NCBI GenBank assembly: GCA_039621445.1
Contig: CP154954.1
Coordinates: 47,161,847 to 47,225,846 of the forward strand
DNA length: 64,000 bases
DNA from: Euglena gracilis
Lineage: Eukaryota; Euglenida; Euglenophyceae; Euglenales
Direction of reading: 5' to 3'
A program made the translations under genes and the position numbers. This document shows positions 8,601 to 18,762 of this stretch, one piece after another (within the stretch, counting starts at the first letter, position 1; every line of letters begins with the position of its first letter). The notes below the pieces were generated by a model that made no database searches, was not told the DNA's origin, and worked only from the letters and a program-made list of their open reading frames with translations.

Positions 8601-9340
8601 CAAACTGCCAATCTTTTTCCACCCCAAATTATGCCCTGACCAGCTTTCTGAGCCACTTTGTGCACAATCACCGTCCAGCCGTCCCTTGGGTGTCTGAAAC
8701 TCATCAATTGGAGGGGGGGCTGGCTGGTTGGACCCCCAAGGGGGGGATGGGCGGCCCGTCGACCATTGACCTGATCGGGGCAGGTTGTATGGTTTTTTTT
8801 TGGTGAAAACAAAACCAGCTGGCCATCATTGAAAGCTCTGGGGCGACTCGAAATGGGAAGAGAGAAAGGGGGCAAGTCAATGGGTTGAACCCAGGGATGT
8901 GGAGGAGGTTGCAGGGATGTGGAGGAGGTTGGTTTAGGGCCCACAATTAAATCAATTCTCTGCAACTGTTGCTGCACAGTGAAGAAAAATTGATAATTTG
9001 GTCCAATGGGGTTCATTGGACAAAATTATTCGGCAAATCCCACTAATGAAATGGTGACAAAGTTGAAGTCCGAACTAGGGGGGGGGGCTGTGCAGGAAGG
9101 CCTGGTGAGGTGTAGACCCCAGGCTTCTTTTCACCAACGCCGGGGGGGGGGGTTCCTTGTGCTGAGGTGCCCCAGCAGGCACCCCCCCCCCCGGGGGTTG
9201 GACAGAGAGAGAGGGGTCCCCCACCCCTGTGGGTAGGGCAGAACGGGAAGGCCTGGTGGGGGGGTTGGTCGACCCCCCACTTGGGAGGTGGGGGGGGGGT
9301 AGACCCCTCCACCCACCACAGAATTTTCACCAATTTCGGG
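8601..9340. other. Intergenic DNA with C/G-tract blocks and a short tandem duplication
   Basis: At about 8888-8932 a 20-bp unit (GGGATGTGGAGGAGGTT core) is duplicated in tandem. The 9240-9310 block GGAAGGCCTGGTGGGGG followed by ACCCACC recurs at 60307-60370 and 60418-60455. No convincing gene. Confidence 0.4.
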
Positions 9341-9344
9341 AAGA

Positions 9345-9850
9345 CGGGGATTTTGGCCGGAAAAATGCACCCAACCCACATGATTTTTTTATGGAAAACC
9401 ACATTTTTTTCACAAAAAAATCTCAAACATTTCAGGGTAAAAAATTGGTAGTTTTTAGGGGGGGGGGGGTGAAAAAAATGCAGGTCAAAAAAAGTGGACC
9501 AAATTTTGGCACAATCAAATTTTACTGACATTTTTTTTGGACTTTAAATGGCATTTTCTTTGCTTCAAAACCTCTCAAAATCAAAAAATTGAGAAAATGT
9601 TGAATTTTTGGAAGTTGTGAAAAAATGGGGTTTTCAGGGATTTTTTGGGGGGCCTCCCATATGGGTCCCAAAATGGGGCAAAAAAACATCCGGCGCCAAA
9701 GGCCAGAAAATTTTTTTCAGGTCCAAAATTGGTGCTCCCGGAAACATGGGAGAGGTGGTGGGAGGGGGGGGGGGGTGGTTGACCCCCCCACCACCCTGGC
9801 TGTTTGGCCGATTCCCGTTCTGCCCTGCCTGTGGGGGAGGGGGTGTGGTC
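9345..9850 (+). repeat. Dispersed repeat, inverted copy at 42340-42830
   Basis: About 500 bp match the reverse complement of 42340-42830 in order. The shared blocks are GGGATTTTGGCC, AAAACCACATTTTTTT, a C/G tract followed by AAAATGCAGGTC, AATCAAATTTTACTGACAT, AAAACCTCTCAAAATC, and CACCACCCTGGCTGTTTGGC. Minus-strand ORFs here are by-products. Confidence 0.75.
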
Positions 9851-10305
9851 AAAAATATCTGGCGCTTTGCGCCGGAAAAAAAGCCAAAACCTTGCCAGGG
9901 GATCATAAAAACCCACAAGGGCTTTGTGTGTTTCAAATTTCGAACATTTTCCAAAAATACCAAAACATCAACAAATGTACAACATGCTTAAAAATGGAAA
10001 AAAACCTTTTTATATATTTTCTGGCGCGCAGTGCGAAAGAAAAACTTTGCTATCTTTAGACGTGCTTGGATTTTTTGAGGGGGCAGGGGCGGGGGGGGGG
10101 GGGATGGGCCAGCTTCTTTTCAGGAACCCCAGCCATTTTCCAAAAATTTTCGGCGAACCCGCCTCTGGCCTGGGACCCCCCGGACGGGGGGTTCCCAGGC
10201 TCCAGACCAGTCGAGACTTCCCCCCCTCCCACCCAGGGGTTTTTTAAGATCGGGGGCCCCACCAGGGTTTGACGTAGAGCTGGAGACCACCCCGGCCCGG
10301 CCCGG
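9851..10305. other. AT-rich and C/G-tract intergenic sequence
   Basis: Contains the palindrome CTGGCGCTTTGCGCCGG near 9858 and a related GGCGCGCAGTGCG near 10023. No gene recognised. Confidence 0.4.
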
Positions 10306-10617
10306 GAAAATCGCTCATTTTCGGCTCAAAAACAGTTTTTCTGGGTCGGGGAGGCCAAAAAACATCGTTTTGGGGCCAAAAAAATTTTTCGATTTTTTTC
10401 GACTTTTTTTTTTGACCGGTTTTGACCCAAAGTCATGGGTTGGTGGCCCAAAACGGGGCGCTGGCGGGTCGAAAAACGCTCATTTTCGGCTCAAACACAG
10501 GCTTTCCGGGTCCGGGAGGCCAAAAAACATGGTTTTGGGGCAAATTTTTTTTTCGACTTTTGACCCGGTTTTGACCCAAAGTCAATGGGTTGGCGGCCCA
10601 AAACGGGGCGCCGGCGT
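10306..10617 (+). repeat. Two-copy tandem repeat of about 164 bp
   Basis: The copies start near 10307 and 10471. Each begins CGCTCATTTTCGGCTCAAA, runs through GGGAGGCCAAAAAACAT and TTTTGACCCAAAGTCA, and ends AAAACGGGGCGC. They differ by point changes and T-run length. Confidence 0.8.
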
Positions 10618-12207
10618 TTTCGAGATATTTTGAATTTTTCGATTTTTTGACCCCAAAATCACCCTGCAATTTCCCCAGAAAAAAAAAACGGTAGACAACT
10701 TTTTTGCTCGGGCCATATCTCCGGACTGGCGGGGAGTTACGGGTAACCGAAGGTCTCTGGAGAAACTAGGGACCCTCTCCTAACCTATGGGCTATTCACT
10801 TTGGAGGCCCGGAAATCCAATCACATCGATAATCCTCGGGGGCCATTGCCTACCCAGGGGGGGGGGCGGGGGGGTCGGACCCCCCCGTCGCCGGGGTGGT
10901 AAGCTTCGCTCTTACTCTAAAGAGATAAGAGCTCAGCGACCCCCTCCCTGGGGGGGGGTCCCGGGGGACCCACTCAAAAATCGCGAAAAATTCCAATAGC
11001 ACCTCTTTCAAAAAATTTCGGTGCCGAAAAGTATATCCCACTCCCCCCTGGGGGGCTTGGCCGGACCCACTCCCCCCCCCCGGGTTCCGCGACTAAAAAA
11101 AAGCCCCTGCTCCTACCTCGAAACTGAAGGGGGAAAATTTTCGGTTTTGTGGAAGACCTGGACACCACGTCGGAAGGAAAATTCGCAATTTTTGGAACTA
11201 TGGGGGGGGTCCCCTCCCAACACCCCGGGGGGTCCGGACCGTACCATTGCTTACCAACCAACCGGGAGAGGTCACTTTCCACTTTCAAAAAAACCAGTCA
11301 GTGACCCCCCCTCACTGCCTCAAAACCGAAGGGCTTCCCATCTATCCCTGCCCAGGGGGTCCAGCCCCAAACCCAACCATCTCCCGGGGGGGGGGGGGGT
11401 GTTCTGACTTAAAGACACCTGGTGGGGGGGGGATGATTGGAGACACAAGGATGTTGCAGATATTAGAAATGTCCGGAAGCTGGACTTGAGGTTTTGTGCG
11501 ACCCCAGAGGTGAGTCAGTGGTGAAAGCAGCAAGATTCTGTTTGAGGACACAGAGAACCTGTGATCCTTTTGGCTTGCATGGGCATTGAAAGAATCCAAG
11601 CTGTAAGCTGAAGAAAAAAGGTCAGATGAAGAGAAAAGGTTGGCTGGCAGGCTTGACCAAAAATACCCAAAGAAGCCAAGCTCAGTTACGTTTTACATCA
11701 AAATTTTGGGGTGAACCCCAAACCCTCAAAACGAAAATTGATTGGCAAACCACCATTTTGACAATCATATCTAAACTTTCCATGCTAAACACCGAAAAGT
11801 TTCGGCTCATTATTTCCAAACAAATTATGGCGAGAAAGTTTTTTCTCCAGAAGCAGTTTTGCCAAACAGAATCGGGGCGTGGAGTCACATCTCTATGGCC
11901 AGTGGAGTCAAGGGTCACGGATTACATTGACTTTGGTTCGTCGAAGTCAACCGGTTCAAAAGGGTCAAGCTGGTCAGGTATCGGTCGCGCGAATCCGTGA
12001 ATTGGGAACAGAATCCGCTGGATTTTCCAGAAAAAAAATGTTAACAAGATTCTTTCTTTCAGAAAAATGTGATGTTTCCATTCATGCAGACCTCTGGGGA
12101 AACGCAGAGGACAATGGAATCAAATGCCTTTTTGTTTTCAATCAACCCACCCACCCAAAACCCTTGCAAAAAAAGTCTTCCGGCCAAGTGGACAGACAAT
12201 GCGGGAC
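10618..12207. other. Repeat-rich region without a recognised gene
   Basis: Contains C/G-tract elements at 10850-11090 and 11230-11440 (the latter with the AACCAGTCAGT block). The part from 11460 to 12060 has ordinary composition and short frames, but no domain was recognised. Confidence 0.4.
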
Positions 12208-12370
12208 CATGGTGCATCCAATCTTTTTCTTTTGGTGGGGGAGGGTTCCAACAGGATTCTGGGTATTGGTGTCCGTACCGATTCATGCCACTGGGCCCAT
12301 ATGAAGGTTGAAAGCCGTCGTAGTTCTCAGCGGGCGGTGGGGGTGTGGGCAGACATTCACTTGGTGTATA
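12208..12370 (-). CDS. Candidate Pro/Tyr/Gly-rich exon
   Basis: The minus frame reads PPPPAENYDGFQPSYG, then GMNRYGHQYPE and WNPPPPKE. Such composition is typical of tails of RNA-binding proteins. A GT donor follows at 12207. It could be the PTB-like C-terminus or a separate downstream gene. Further exons to the left were not found. Confidence 0.4.
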
Positions 12371-15300
12371 TCATAATGTCGCTGTGATGTGCAAGTGATA
12401 CACAAATTTCTTTGTGGTATTGCCTTTGGCCCTTCTTGTCTGTGTGTGTGGAGGTGGTCTTCCGAGTGAAAAATATGTCGAAACTGTGATCTTTGATATG
12501 CACTGGCCCCCCAAAAAATCAAAAAGACAATAAAAAAGGACAAAAAGTTTGGTATCAGGAACAATTGGGCCCAGATCATACCATTGCTTGGCGACCCCCC
12601 CCGGGGGGGTCACTTTCCACTCTGAAAAAACCAGTCAGTCACTTTACCCCCCCCCCCCCGGGGGGATCAGCCACTCTTCAGGAGCAATGAAATATTGCCA
12701 AAAAGTCTCAAAAAATCGAAAAAATTTCCGGCGCCTTTGGCGTCACTTTTTCATTTTCGGGCCTACCCCACCCCCCAGGGGGGGGGGGGGCTCTTGGCCA
12801 AAAACCAGTCAGTCACTCTGAAAAAACCAGTCAGTCACCCGCCGGGGTGGGGTAGGACAGGTGTTGAGCAATGGTGTGGCCCAGATCAAATCATTTCAGA
12901 GAAACTCAAGAAATTGCAGGGAACAAAAAACGTGTCGCATTTTTGTCACCTGCTTTTTTCGTGATACACATTTAATGCACTAAAATTTTGGTGATATATG
13001 TGATGCACAGTGATACACAATTTTTTTTGCTGATGCAATAAATGAACGTCTGGGTGGGGGTGGCGGGAGCATGGTGCCAAAAGACTCCGGCTCGGTAGGG
13101 TAGCCAGACACAGGACATTGCGAAACAGCCAAACAGGCAAGAAAGAAAAGAATTTGCAAAAGAAGTTTCGCACATGCCCTGGGAACTGTAATATGATGAG
13201 GGATCCTCAACTTGCGGTGGGGCACCTTCAAGCCTTGGTCTTCCCCTTGCAGGACGCGGCTTGCAAGCGGCAAAAGCAATCCAGATGCCCTTCCCAGAAT
13301 ATTTTTCATGACCTTGAGCTGTAGGATCCAGGCTTCTGAGATGAGGAAATCATTCTACGAACAGAAAATATGGGGTGAAGATGGACTGCGCAACCAGCAA
13401 CCTGAACCATCCGGTTTGGCCAAAGAAGCTTTTGGTGGAAAAAAAGTAAAATGTCGCCATTTGTGGGGAAGCGATTGAATTGTCACTGTCAATCACAAAT
13501 AAAACTTGGAAGCCACCACATTCTTGCTCTTTGTTTGGAAGAAGTTTCTTCTTGAATTTTTTTTAGAATTTTCTATCAAAATGGTGAAGCCTTCTGCAAA
13601 AGGTCAAAAGGCATTTACAGGAGCCTGGTTGGATCCATCACATATCCATGCAAAGCGACCAAAGCATGAACTGCACTTTCAACAGAATCCATCTTGATCT
13701 TTTGCAGACAGGTGCTTGCAGTTGATTCCTCATACAACCAGGAGAAAGGCAACCCACCCATTTCGAGAACCAAAGGTTTCTGTATAATTTTGATTGTTGT
13801 CATCTGCACCAAGGTTCCTTCAAGAGAAAGACCCCTGGTGCCCCCCCCACCCTGGCTGACCAGGGGAAGGTCCCAAGGGGGAGGGGAACAACCCACCCAC
13901 CCAGGGTGGCGCCCCCCCCCGGGGGGGGGGGGCGGGGACCCCCCCCAAAATCGGGCCCGTTAAAGGCAATTTTCAAAAACTTTCGGCGCTTTGCGCCGAA
14001 AAGGTATACCCAGCGCCTCCGGCGCGGGACCCTCCCCCCCCCCCGGGGGGGTCCGGCCCAGACCCACCCACCCACCCCTCCCCCCGGGGGGGGGGGGGGG
14101 GTCAGGTGACTTAAAAAGAAGCCGGGAGGGGAAGGGGGAGGAAACCACAAAAAAAGAAGTTTCAAGTCCAAGTGAGAGTCATGGCACAAAGTGGGCCACC
14201 ATACCCCACCATGTGCATCTGGCTGATAATTTTTCCGAATCATCATTTTGTTGGCACATCGGGGGACCCATTAAACTGTTTGAGTGCCCGAAGGGAATCA
14301 ATTAAAAGTCCCCAGGGGGGGGGATAAACCCCCACACCCCCCAAGAATGGGGGCCCCACTTATTCCATGTGTACCCAGCGAATGTGGTTGGACAATTAGG
14401 TGCTGAAGGATCCGACCAAAAAATCGGTGGAACACGATTTTTTCTAAAAAGGCTTGGAACGCCAGGGAGGGTGCCCAAAGGGCTTTGTGGACCCCGGGGT
14501 TCTCACCAGAGACAGGGTTTGGAGTTTTTCTTGGTTATTCGTGGAAAGCGTGGGAAAAAATATTTTGACCCCCCCCCGCATACACTCTGCCATTACGGGA
14601 GTCAGATGGGAGGTGGGGGGGTCGGGTCGACCCAGGCTTGGGAATGTCGGAGGAGGGGGGTGGGGGGACCCCATTCCAAAACCAGGGGGTACCACGTACC
14701 TCCTGTCTGCGGAGCTTCCCATACAACACTGACCCCCTATGACACCCACTCAAAGAAAATTCCCTTGGTGCCGAAGGAAAACTTTGACCAAAAATTCGGC
14801 GCCCCCGAAAATAAGGCCTGGGGGTGGGTTGGACTCCCCCACCACCCACAGGTTTGCGGGGATCCTTGTGCAGCTGTGGGTTGACCCGGCTGGCACCCGT
14901 AGCAAGGCAAAAAAAAAGCCCAAATCCAACCAGCCTGGTTTCCAGCCTGATTCTTGAGTGGAAAACCAAAAAAAATGGCCAAAAAAATGGCAACAAGTTA
15001 TTTTTGAAGTCTCTTTCCAAAAAATCCCACAAACTTTCGCTGCGGGAGCCAAATTGCTGCTCAACACACAGATCACTTGATTTGGGCTCGGTGTGTGCTG
15101 CTTCTGAGCACTTGCCTGCTTGTGGCCCTGGTGTTGTCTGTCTTGAACAGTTCACAACTTTGAACAGCACCATACTGCCAAAACAGGGAAGCCAAAGCCT
15201 CAGGATCCAAAGGAATGTTGCAAGATATGTGCAGCGTGTCGCACGGTGGGCGGATGTGATCGAAGTTCCTGCTCTCTGGCTTCCGGAAACGATGCATGTC

Positions 15301-17273
15301 AGAGTTGCTGAAATCTTGGGTAAGACCATCGTCCTCTGCTCCTGTTGACATCAAATAGGGGTGATGCAACCAGACTGATATTTTGGTGCTCTTTCTTTCC
15401 AACCGGCCTGCCCGAGTCAGGAATTTTCTTGCGGAATCTCCTGGGGGGAGAGGGGGGCCAGCTGGAAAAAGGTGCTGGCTGGACACCCCGGGGGGCTGGC
15501 AGCGGCACTCAGTGGGTACCCCACCCAAAAGCAGGCAAAAAAATCCAAGTCTGGCTGGGCCTGTTGGGTTGGAAAAAAAGGTGGGGTGGGCTCCCCTCCA
15601 GTTTTCACATTTTTTTGCAGTGACACCCCGGGGGTTTGTATCAAAAGCCATTCAAGTGATTGCATCGTTCCGCCACCAGAATGCGAGGAAAGGAAATTCC
15701 ACTCCTCGAAAGTTAGGGACTTGACTTGGAACAGAAATTGATCCAAAATGCTGACCAATCTCTGACAAAATTCGAAAACTTGGGGTGAATGAGGGAGTGG
15801 GATTTTACGCTTCAAATTTTGGTAAAACTCCAAGCCTGACTGCAGGCTAAAAGTTATGCTGCATGCCCAAGACCGATTCCCCACCACAATTCTCAATAAA
15901 ATTTGGTGAGGGTCGCAGAGCGACGGAAGGGTTGGCAGCTGATTGTGATAAAAACCGTCAGGAAAACGCTCATCACTGATCAATTGTTGCCAGAAAAAAA
16001 CCCGGAAACCCAGAATTGAGACCAGCCTGTGCGTGACCAGCTGACTTGGAGAATCTTTCCGATGAGAGGGCATCTGTTCAAGTTGGTGAGTGCCGACCAG
16101 GCTTGGCTGGAGTCCCGGACAATTGACAGCCATTCTCACCAGGTCAATCTATTCTCTTCTTATTTTCTTTCCCCCCTATCCTCTGTCTTTCCTACGCTTC
16201 CTGAACAGCTTTTTCACCTTCATGACATCTCCTGCTGTGCCAAATAAGTTGAACAGTATCTGTGGCGTTGCCCTTTCATCCACATTTTTAACCCACAAAA
16301 CACGTTGATAAGAAGTCGCTGGAGGAGCAGGATACAACTGTGCCTGCTGTTGCCACATTTGGCTGCCATCATCTTGCGGTTGTTGTGGTGGTGGTGGCTG
16401 ATAGGTCATGGTGCTGGATGTTCCGTAGGCGGGTTGCATTGGTGGAGGAGGAGCTGCTGGGGGAATTCCAGTGGAAGCCATGGGATAAGCTGGAGGTCCC
16501 AGGGCACCTGGCGGAGTTGAGAGCAAGGACGGTTGTCCCTGGTTCTCAACTGTGTAATCCTTTGCACACAACTTTGCATCAATGGAAGTTAGTCTTCAGC
16601 AGACGCCAACTTGCACTGTTTGATTTGAAAAAATAAAATGTATTCAGAAATCAAAAGGCTGTGAGTTGGCGTTTGACCGGGAGAATTGAATCTGCATGTG
16701 GCAAGATCCAGTAAAAATGTGTTTTCCATTGAACTGCTCTTTTGCGGTGGCAGCTTCTTGAACACTCTCCATCTCCACAAAGCCTTGAATTTGTCCATTC
16801 TTGGGTGATATTGCAACTTTCCGCACTCGTCCAGCCATGGAAAACACTTGGTACAAAGTGTCAACATCCACGGGATGAAGGAGCAGAGTGACCAGGACAA
16901 ATAGAATGTTGTTTGGAGGCGTTTCATGCAAATCAGTGTGCAGTGTCAGATTTTGCCTGTCCGAGTACACAACCTTTACGTGCTTCCCACGTACAATGGT
17001 GTTGCCTCCGGTGTTGTGCATGAATTTTTGGGCTGACTGTAGGGAAGCAAACTCGACGAAAGCCTCCTTCTTGTTCAACAGCTTCAGGATATTTGTGACA
17101 ACACCAAAAGGTGCACATGCAGCATTAATCTCGGAGTCAGTTGCATAGTCTGGTAGGTGGCGGAAGTAGAGTACCCGGCTTGGACTACTCATCAATCCGG
17201 ATTGCCCAAACCTATCGCCAGCCTCTGCAGTAGGTGGTCTTCTCACACCGCCAGGAACGTCATTCAGGAACAT
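12208..17273 (-). CDS. PTB-like (polypyrimidine tract-binding / hnRNP L family) RNA-binding protein gene, multi-exon
   Basis: Gene-level span from the ATG at 17273. Four RRM domains appear in PTB order: RRM1 and RRM2 in the first exon, RRM3 from about 16290 into later small exons, RRM4 in 15116-15440 plus 13619-13714. The PTB-specific linker KDYT after RRM2, TPQILFNLFGTAGDV in RRM3 and the DFSNSDMHRFRKP linker before RRM4 identify the family. PTB proteins bind CU-rich RNA and control splicing and RNA stability in nucleus and cytoplasm. Two Pro/Tyr-rich exons (13177-13245 and about 12208-12370) may form the C-terminal tail. Several donors are GC rather than GT. Junctions inside RRM3 could not be closed. 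The gene is divergent from the Alba gene at 17377. Confidence 0.85.
12371..13176. repeat. C/G-tract and GTGATACAC repeats between tail exons
   Basis: AACCAGTCAGT-type blocks at 12580-12670 and 12780-12840, a CCGGCGCCTTTGGCGTC hairpin near 12727, and at 12960-13020 a minus-oriented piece of the TGTATCACC family (see 20775-20925). Confidence 0.5.
13177..13245 (-). CDS. Candidate C-terminal tail exon (PPQVEDPSSYYSSQG)
   Basis: Follows CTTGCAAG-type acceptor sequence and is in phase with the donor at 13618. The peptide is Pro/Ser/Tyr-rich. It ends near AGG-GCATGTG, which resembles the GC donors seen elsewhere in this gene. No domain. Membership in the PTB-like gene is inferred from phase, strand and order. 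Confidence 0.4.
13619..13714 (-). CDS. PTB-like gene exon: second part of RRM4
   Basis: Reads QKIKMDSVESAVHALVALHG, the RNP1/helix-2 part of RRM4 (PTB has IQMGSVEEAVQALI here). If unspliced it stops at TAA directly after DPTRLL, before the last beta strand. GTAAAT at 13618 is a good donor, and splicing to 13245 keeps phase. Confidence 0.8.
13715..15115 (-). other. Large intron of the PTB-like gene, repeat-filled
   Basis: 1.4 kb between a GC donor at 15115 and an AG acceptor at 13715, which keeps phase. It contains C/G-tract palindromes near 13905 and 14035-14100, the hairpin CGGCGCTTTGCGCCG at about 13984, and a TCGGCGCCCCC block at 14797. ORFs here are by-products. Confidence 0.6.
15116..15440 (-). 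CDS. PTB-like gene exon: end of RRM3 and first part of RRM4
   Basis: The acceptor CCCCCCAG ends at 15441. One frame stays open throughout and contains LTQDFSNSDMHRFRKPESR followed by the RRM4 strand TLHISCNIPLDPEALASLF and AVQSCELFKTD. It ends in a canonical GC-type donor, AG then GCAAGT at 15115. The intron that follows is about 1.4 kb and is filled with repeats. Strong PTB family match. Confidence 0.85.
15640..16150 (-). other. PTB-like gene: intron with possible small exons completing RRM3
   Basis: Two short matches to the missing part of RRM3 are visible on the minus strand. IDLVRMA at 16128-16148 follows a TAG and is followed by GTCAATTG. VAERCNHLNG at about 15650-15690 resembles helix 2 and the loop. 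The latter can join 15440 in phase through a GC donor. Both are short and the splice sites are incompletely supported. Confidence 0.35.
16203..16571 (-). CDS. PTB-like gene exon 2: linker and first half of RRM3
   Basis: Begins CAKDYTVENQGQPSLL, the conserved PTB sequence after RRM2, followed by a Pro/Gln/Met-rich linker (PPPPMQPAYG, YQPPPPQQPQ). RRM3 starts at RVLWVKNVDERATPQ and continues NLFGTAGDVMKVKKLF. Conserved coding ends near 16203. The exact donor is unclear (a GT lies nearby at about 16193). Confidence 0.85.
16665..17273 (-). CDS. PTB-like gene exon 1: RRM1 and RRM2
   Basis: The start is the ATG at 17273, followed by a short leader (MFLNDVPGGVRRPP). RRM1: RVLYFRHLPDYA as RNP2, EAFVEFAS as RNP1, then VRGKHVKVVYSD. 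RRM2: NILFVLVTLL, IQGFVEMES as RNP1, and CHMQIQFSRSN as the last strand. Family similarity ends around 16665, and a stop follows at 16644 if unspliced. No GT donor fits. A GC donor after the Asn codon would join in phase to LCAKDYT at 16571. The intron carries an inverted repeat (GCCAACT near its start, AGTTGGC about 60 nt later). Confidence 0.85.
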
Positions 17274-17376
17274 TCAGCGACCTTTCGCCTTCAAGGAAGA
17301 AGAAAAATCATTGAAAAAGGGTTGTAGTAATTCCTAATTCCCACACACAAAAGAACTTTTCTGTTCGAGACCAAAG
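17274..17376. promoter_or_regulatory. Short bidirectional promoter region
   Basis: Only 103 bp separate the ATG of the PTB-like gene (minus) from the ATG of the Alba gene (plus). Both 5' untranslated regions and any shared promoter must fit here or overlap the genes, unless there are upstream non-coding exons. No TATA box is obvious. Confidence 0.55.
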
Positions 17377-17918
17377 ATGGCTGAGGAGCAAACTCCAGCG
17401 CCCGCAGAACATAAAGAGGGAACTGCGAACACCATCAGTGTTAGCTTGCAGCGATCTCCTGTGTTCTATGCTAACCTTACGAAGCGATTCCTTCATGGTT
17501 CTCCTTCTTTTTTTAAAGGACTGCAGACAATTTGTTTTGTTTTTTTAGGTGGTGAACTGGAAGTCAAGCTTACAGGTTTAGGTGATGCCACCACAACCGT
17601 TGTTGGTGCCTGTGAGATTCTCAAGAGACAAGAAGGGTTAGTCACGGTTTGCTTCGGAAAGGAATATTTACCACGTCAAAATTCCTCTTGCCTGTAGGTT
17701 ACAAAGGTTGAAACTTCGCTCTCTGAGCGTGGTCAAGCACGCTTGATGGTTGTTGTTACGAAGGGACCAAAGTTCGATGAGTTGGACAAGGACCCAGCGG
17801 AGAAGGGGGAGGCAAAGGCGGTATGACACTGTAGTTACGTCACCATCCTTATGAATTTATCTTTCAGGGCGCTGAGAAGGACTCCACAGGTTTGCAACTC
17901 TGTGACACGGAAACTTAA
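17377..17918 (+). CDS. Alba-domain protein, four exons
   Basis: Exons 17377-17497, 17549-17646, 17698-17820 and 17868-17918. The introns are 51, 51 and 47 nt, all GT-AG, and every junction keeps frame. The protein (about 130 residues) has the Alba fold signature: NTISVSLQRSPVFYANLTKRFL, GELEVKLTGLGDATTTVVGACEILKRQ, LVTVTKVETSLSE and ARLMVVVTKGPKFDEL, followed by a short charged tail. Alba proteins bind RNA or DNA and occur in RNase P/MRP (Rpp20/25-like) and as translational regulators in protists and plants. The last exon is the least certain, since a GT also lies inside it. Confidence 0.9.
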
Positions 17919-18440
17919 GAATTGGGATTTTTTCCAAGTGGTATTTCTTCTTTTCTTTGTGCAACATCCATCGGTCACTCAATTCGATGTTGTTAATTGA
18001 AGAATTTGGCCCTTTGACATGAATACACTGTGCCGGAATTTCCAGCATTTTTCCAGCACCTCCGAAAAGTGCCAAGAGCCACAGGAAAAGTTGCCTCCAC
18101 AAATGAATGAATTCAAGAAAATTTGAGTGAAAAAAGAGTTGATCCATTGAACAACAAAGGAAACTGAATTTTTCAGAAAAAGAAAAAAATTTGATGAACG
18201 TTGGACAAAAAATTTCTTCCCATCTTTTTCCCCATCTCAACACATTTTCCCCTCCTTGTTGGGAAGGGACCAATTGTGCAGAAGAAGGGCGCAAGGAATT
18301 CTTCTTCGACAAATTTTGTGGTGCTGGCAGGCACTGAATTATCCCCTTCACCCAACGACCCTGACACCTGGCCAAAATCCTCTGCTTTGCCCGAGTGACG
18401 TGATGGCACTTTTTTTCGCTGATTTTTGTGCATAAAAAGC
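17919..18440. other. Downstream of Alba gene; no gene recognised
   Basis: Ordinary composition. Long minus frames exist but show no domain features. Probably the 3' region of the Alba gene and spacer. Confidence 0.4.
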
Positions 18441-18605
18441 CTCTGATACGAAAACTGTGTTCAGAACGCAGCCCGAACCGGCGTTCCGGAACACGGCTTC
18501 ACACCCGAACCGGCGTTCTGAACACAGTTGTTGAACCCGTGGATTAGAGGCTCTGCTTCACGCCCGAACCGGCGTTCAAGGAATCACGGCCAATTTCGGC
18601 CTAAA
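18441..18605. repeat. Foldback of the AACCGGCGTTC family
   Basis: Inverted blocks AACTGTGTTCAGAACGC and GCGTTCTGAACACAGTT flank CACGGCTTCAC and CCCGAACCGGCG motifs. Related copies at 19335-19402, 25442-25575 and 26400-26495. Confidence 0.7.
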
Positions 18606-18762
18606 TACCACCCCCCCCCTTTATTGTCCCACCGACCTGCCCCCGGGAGGCCCGACTGGACAATAAAGGGGGGGGGGACAATAAAGGGGTACCAAAGGAA
18701 TTTCATTGGCCGGGCTTGTGACAGATTGGCCACGGGGGGGGGGGGGGGGGGGGGGGGGGGGG
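18606..18762. repeat. TTTATTGTCC palindromic element (partial) and a long poly-G tract
   Basis: 18606-18715 shares CACCCCCCCCTTTATTGTCC, GGTACCAAAGGAATTTCAT and GGCC blocks with 22684-22874. It is followed at about 18734-18762 by an uninterrupted run of about 29 G. Confidence 0.75.

Noticed and set aside
13594-13618. 25-nt intron completing RRM4
   Set aside because: GT and AG are present and the frame would continue for a few residues, but 25 nt is much shorter than the other introns; splicing from the same donor to 13245 is also in phase and gives a longer coding-like exon.
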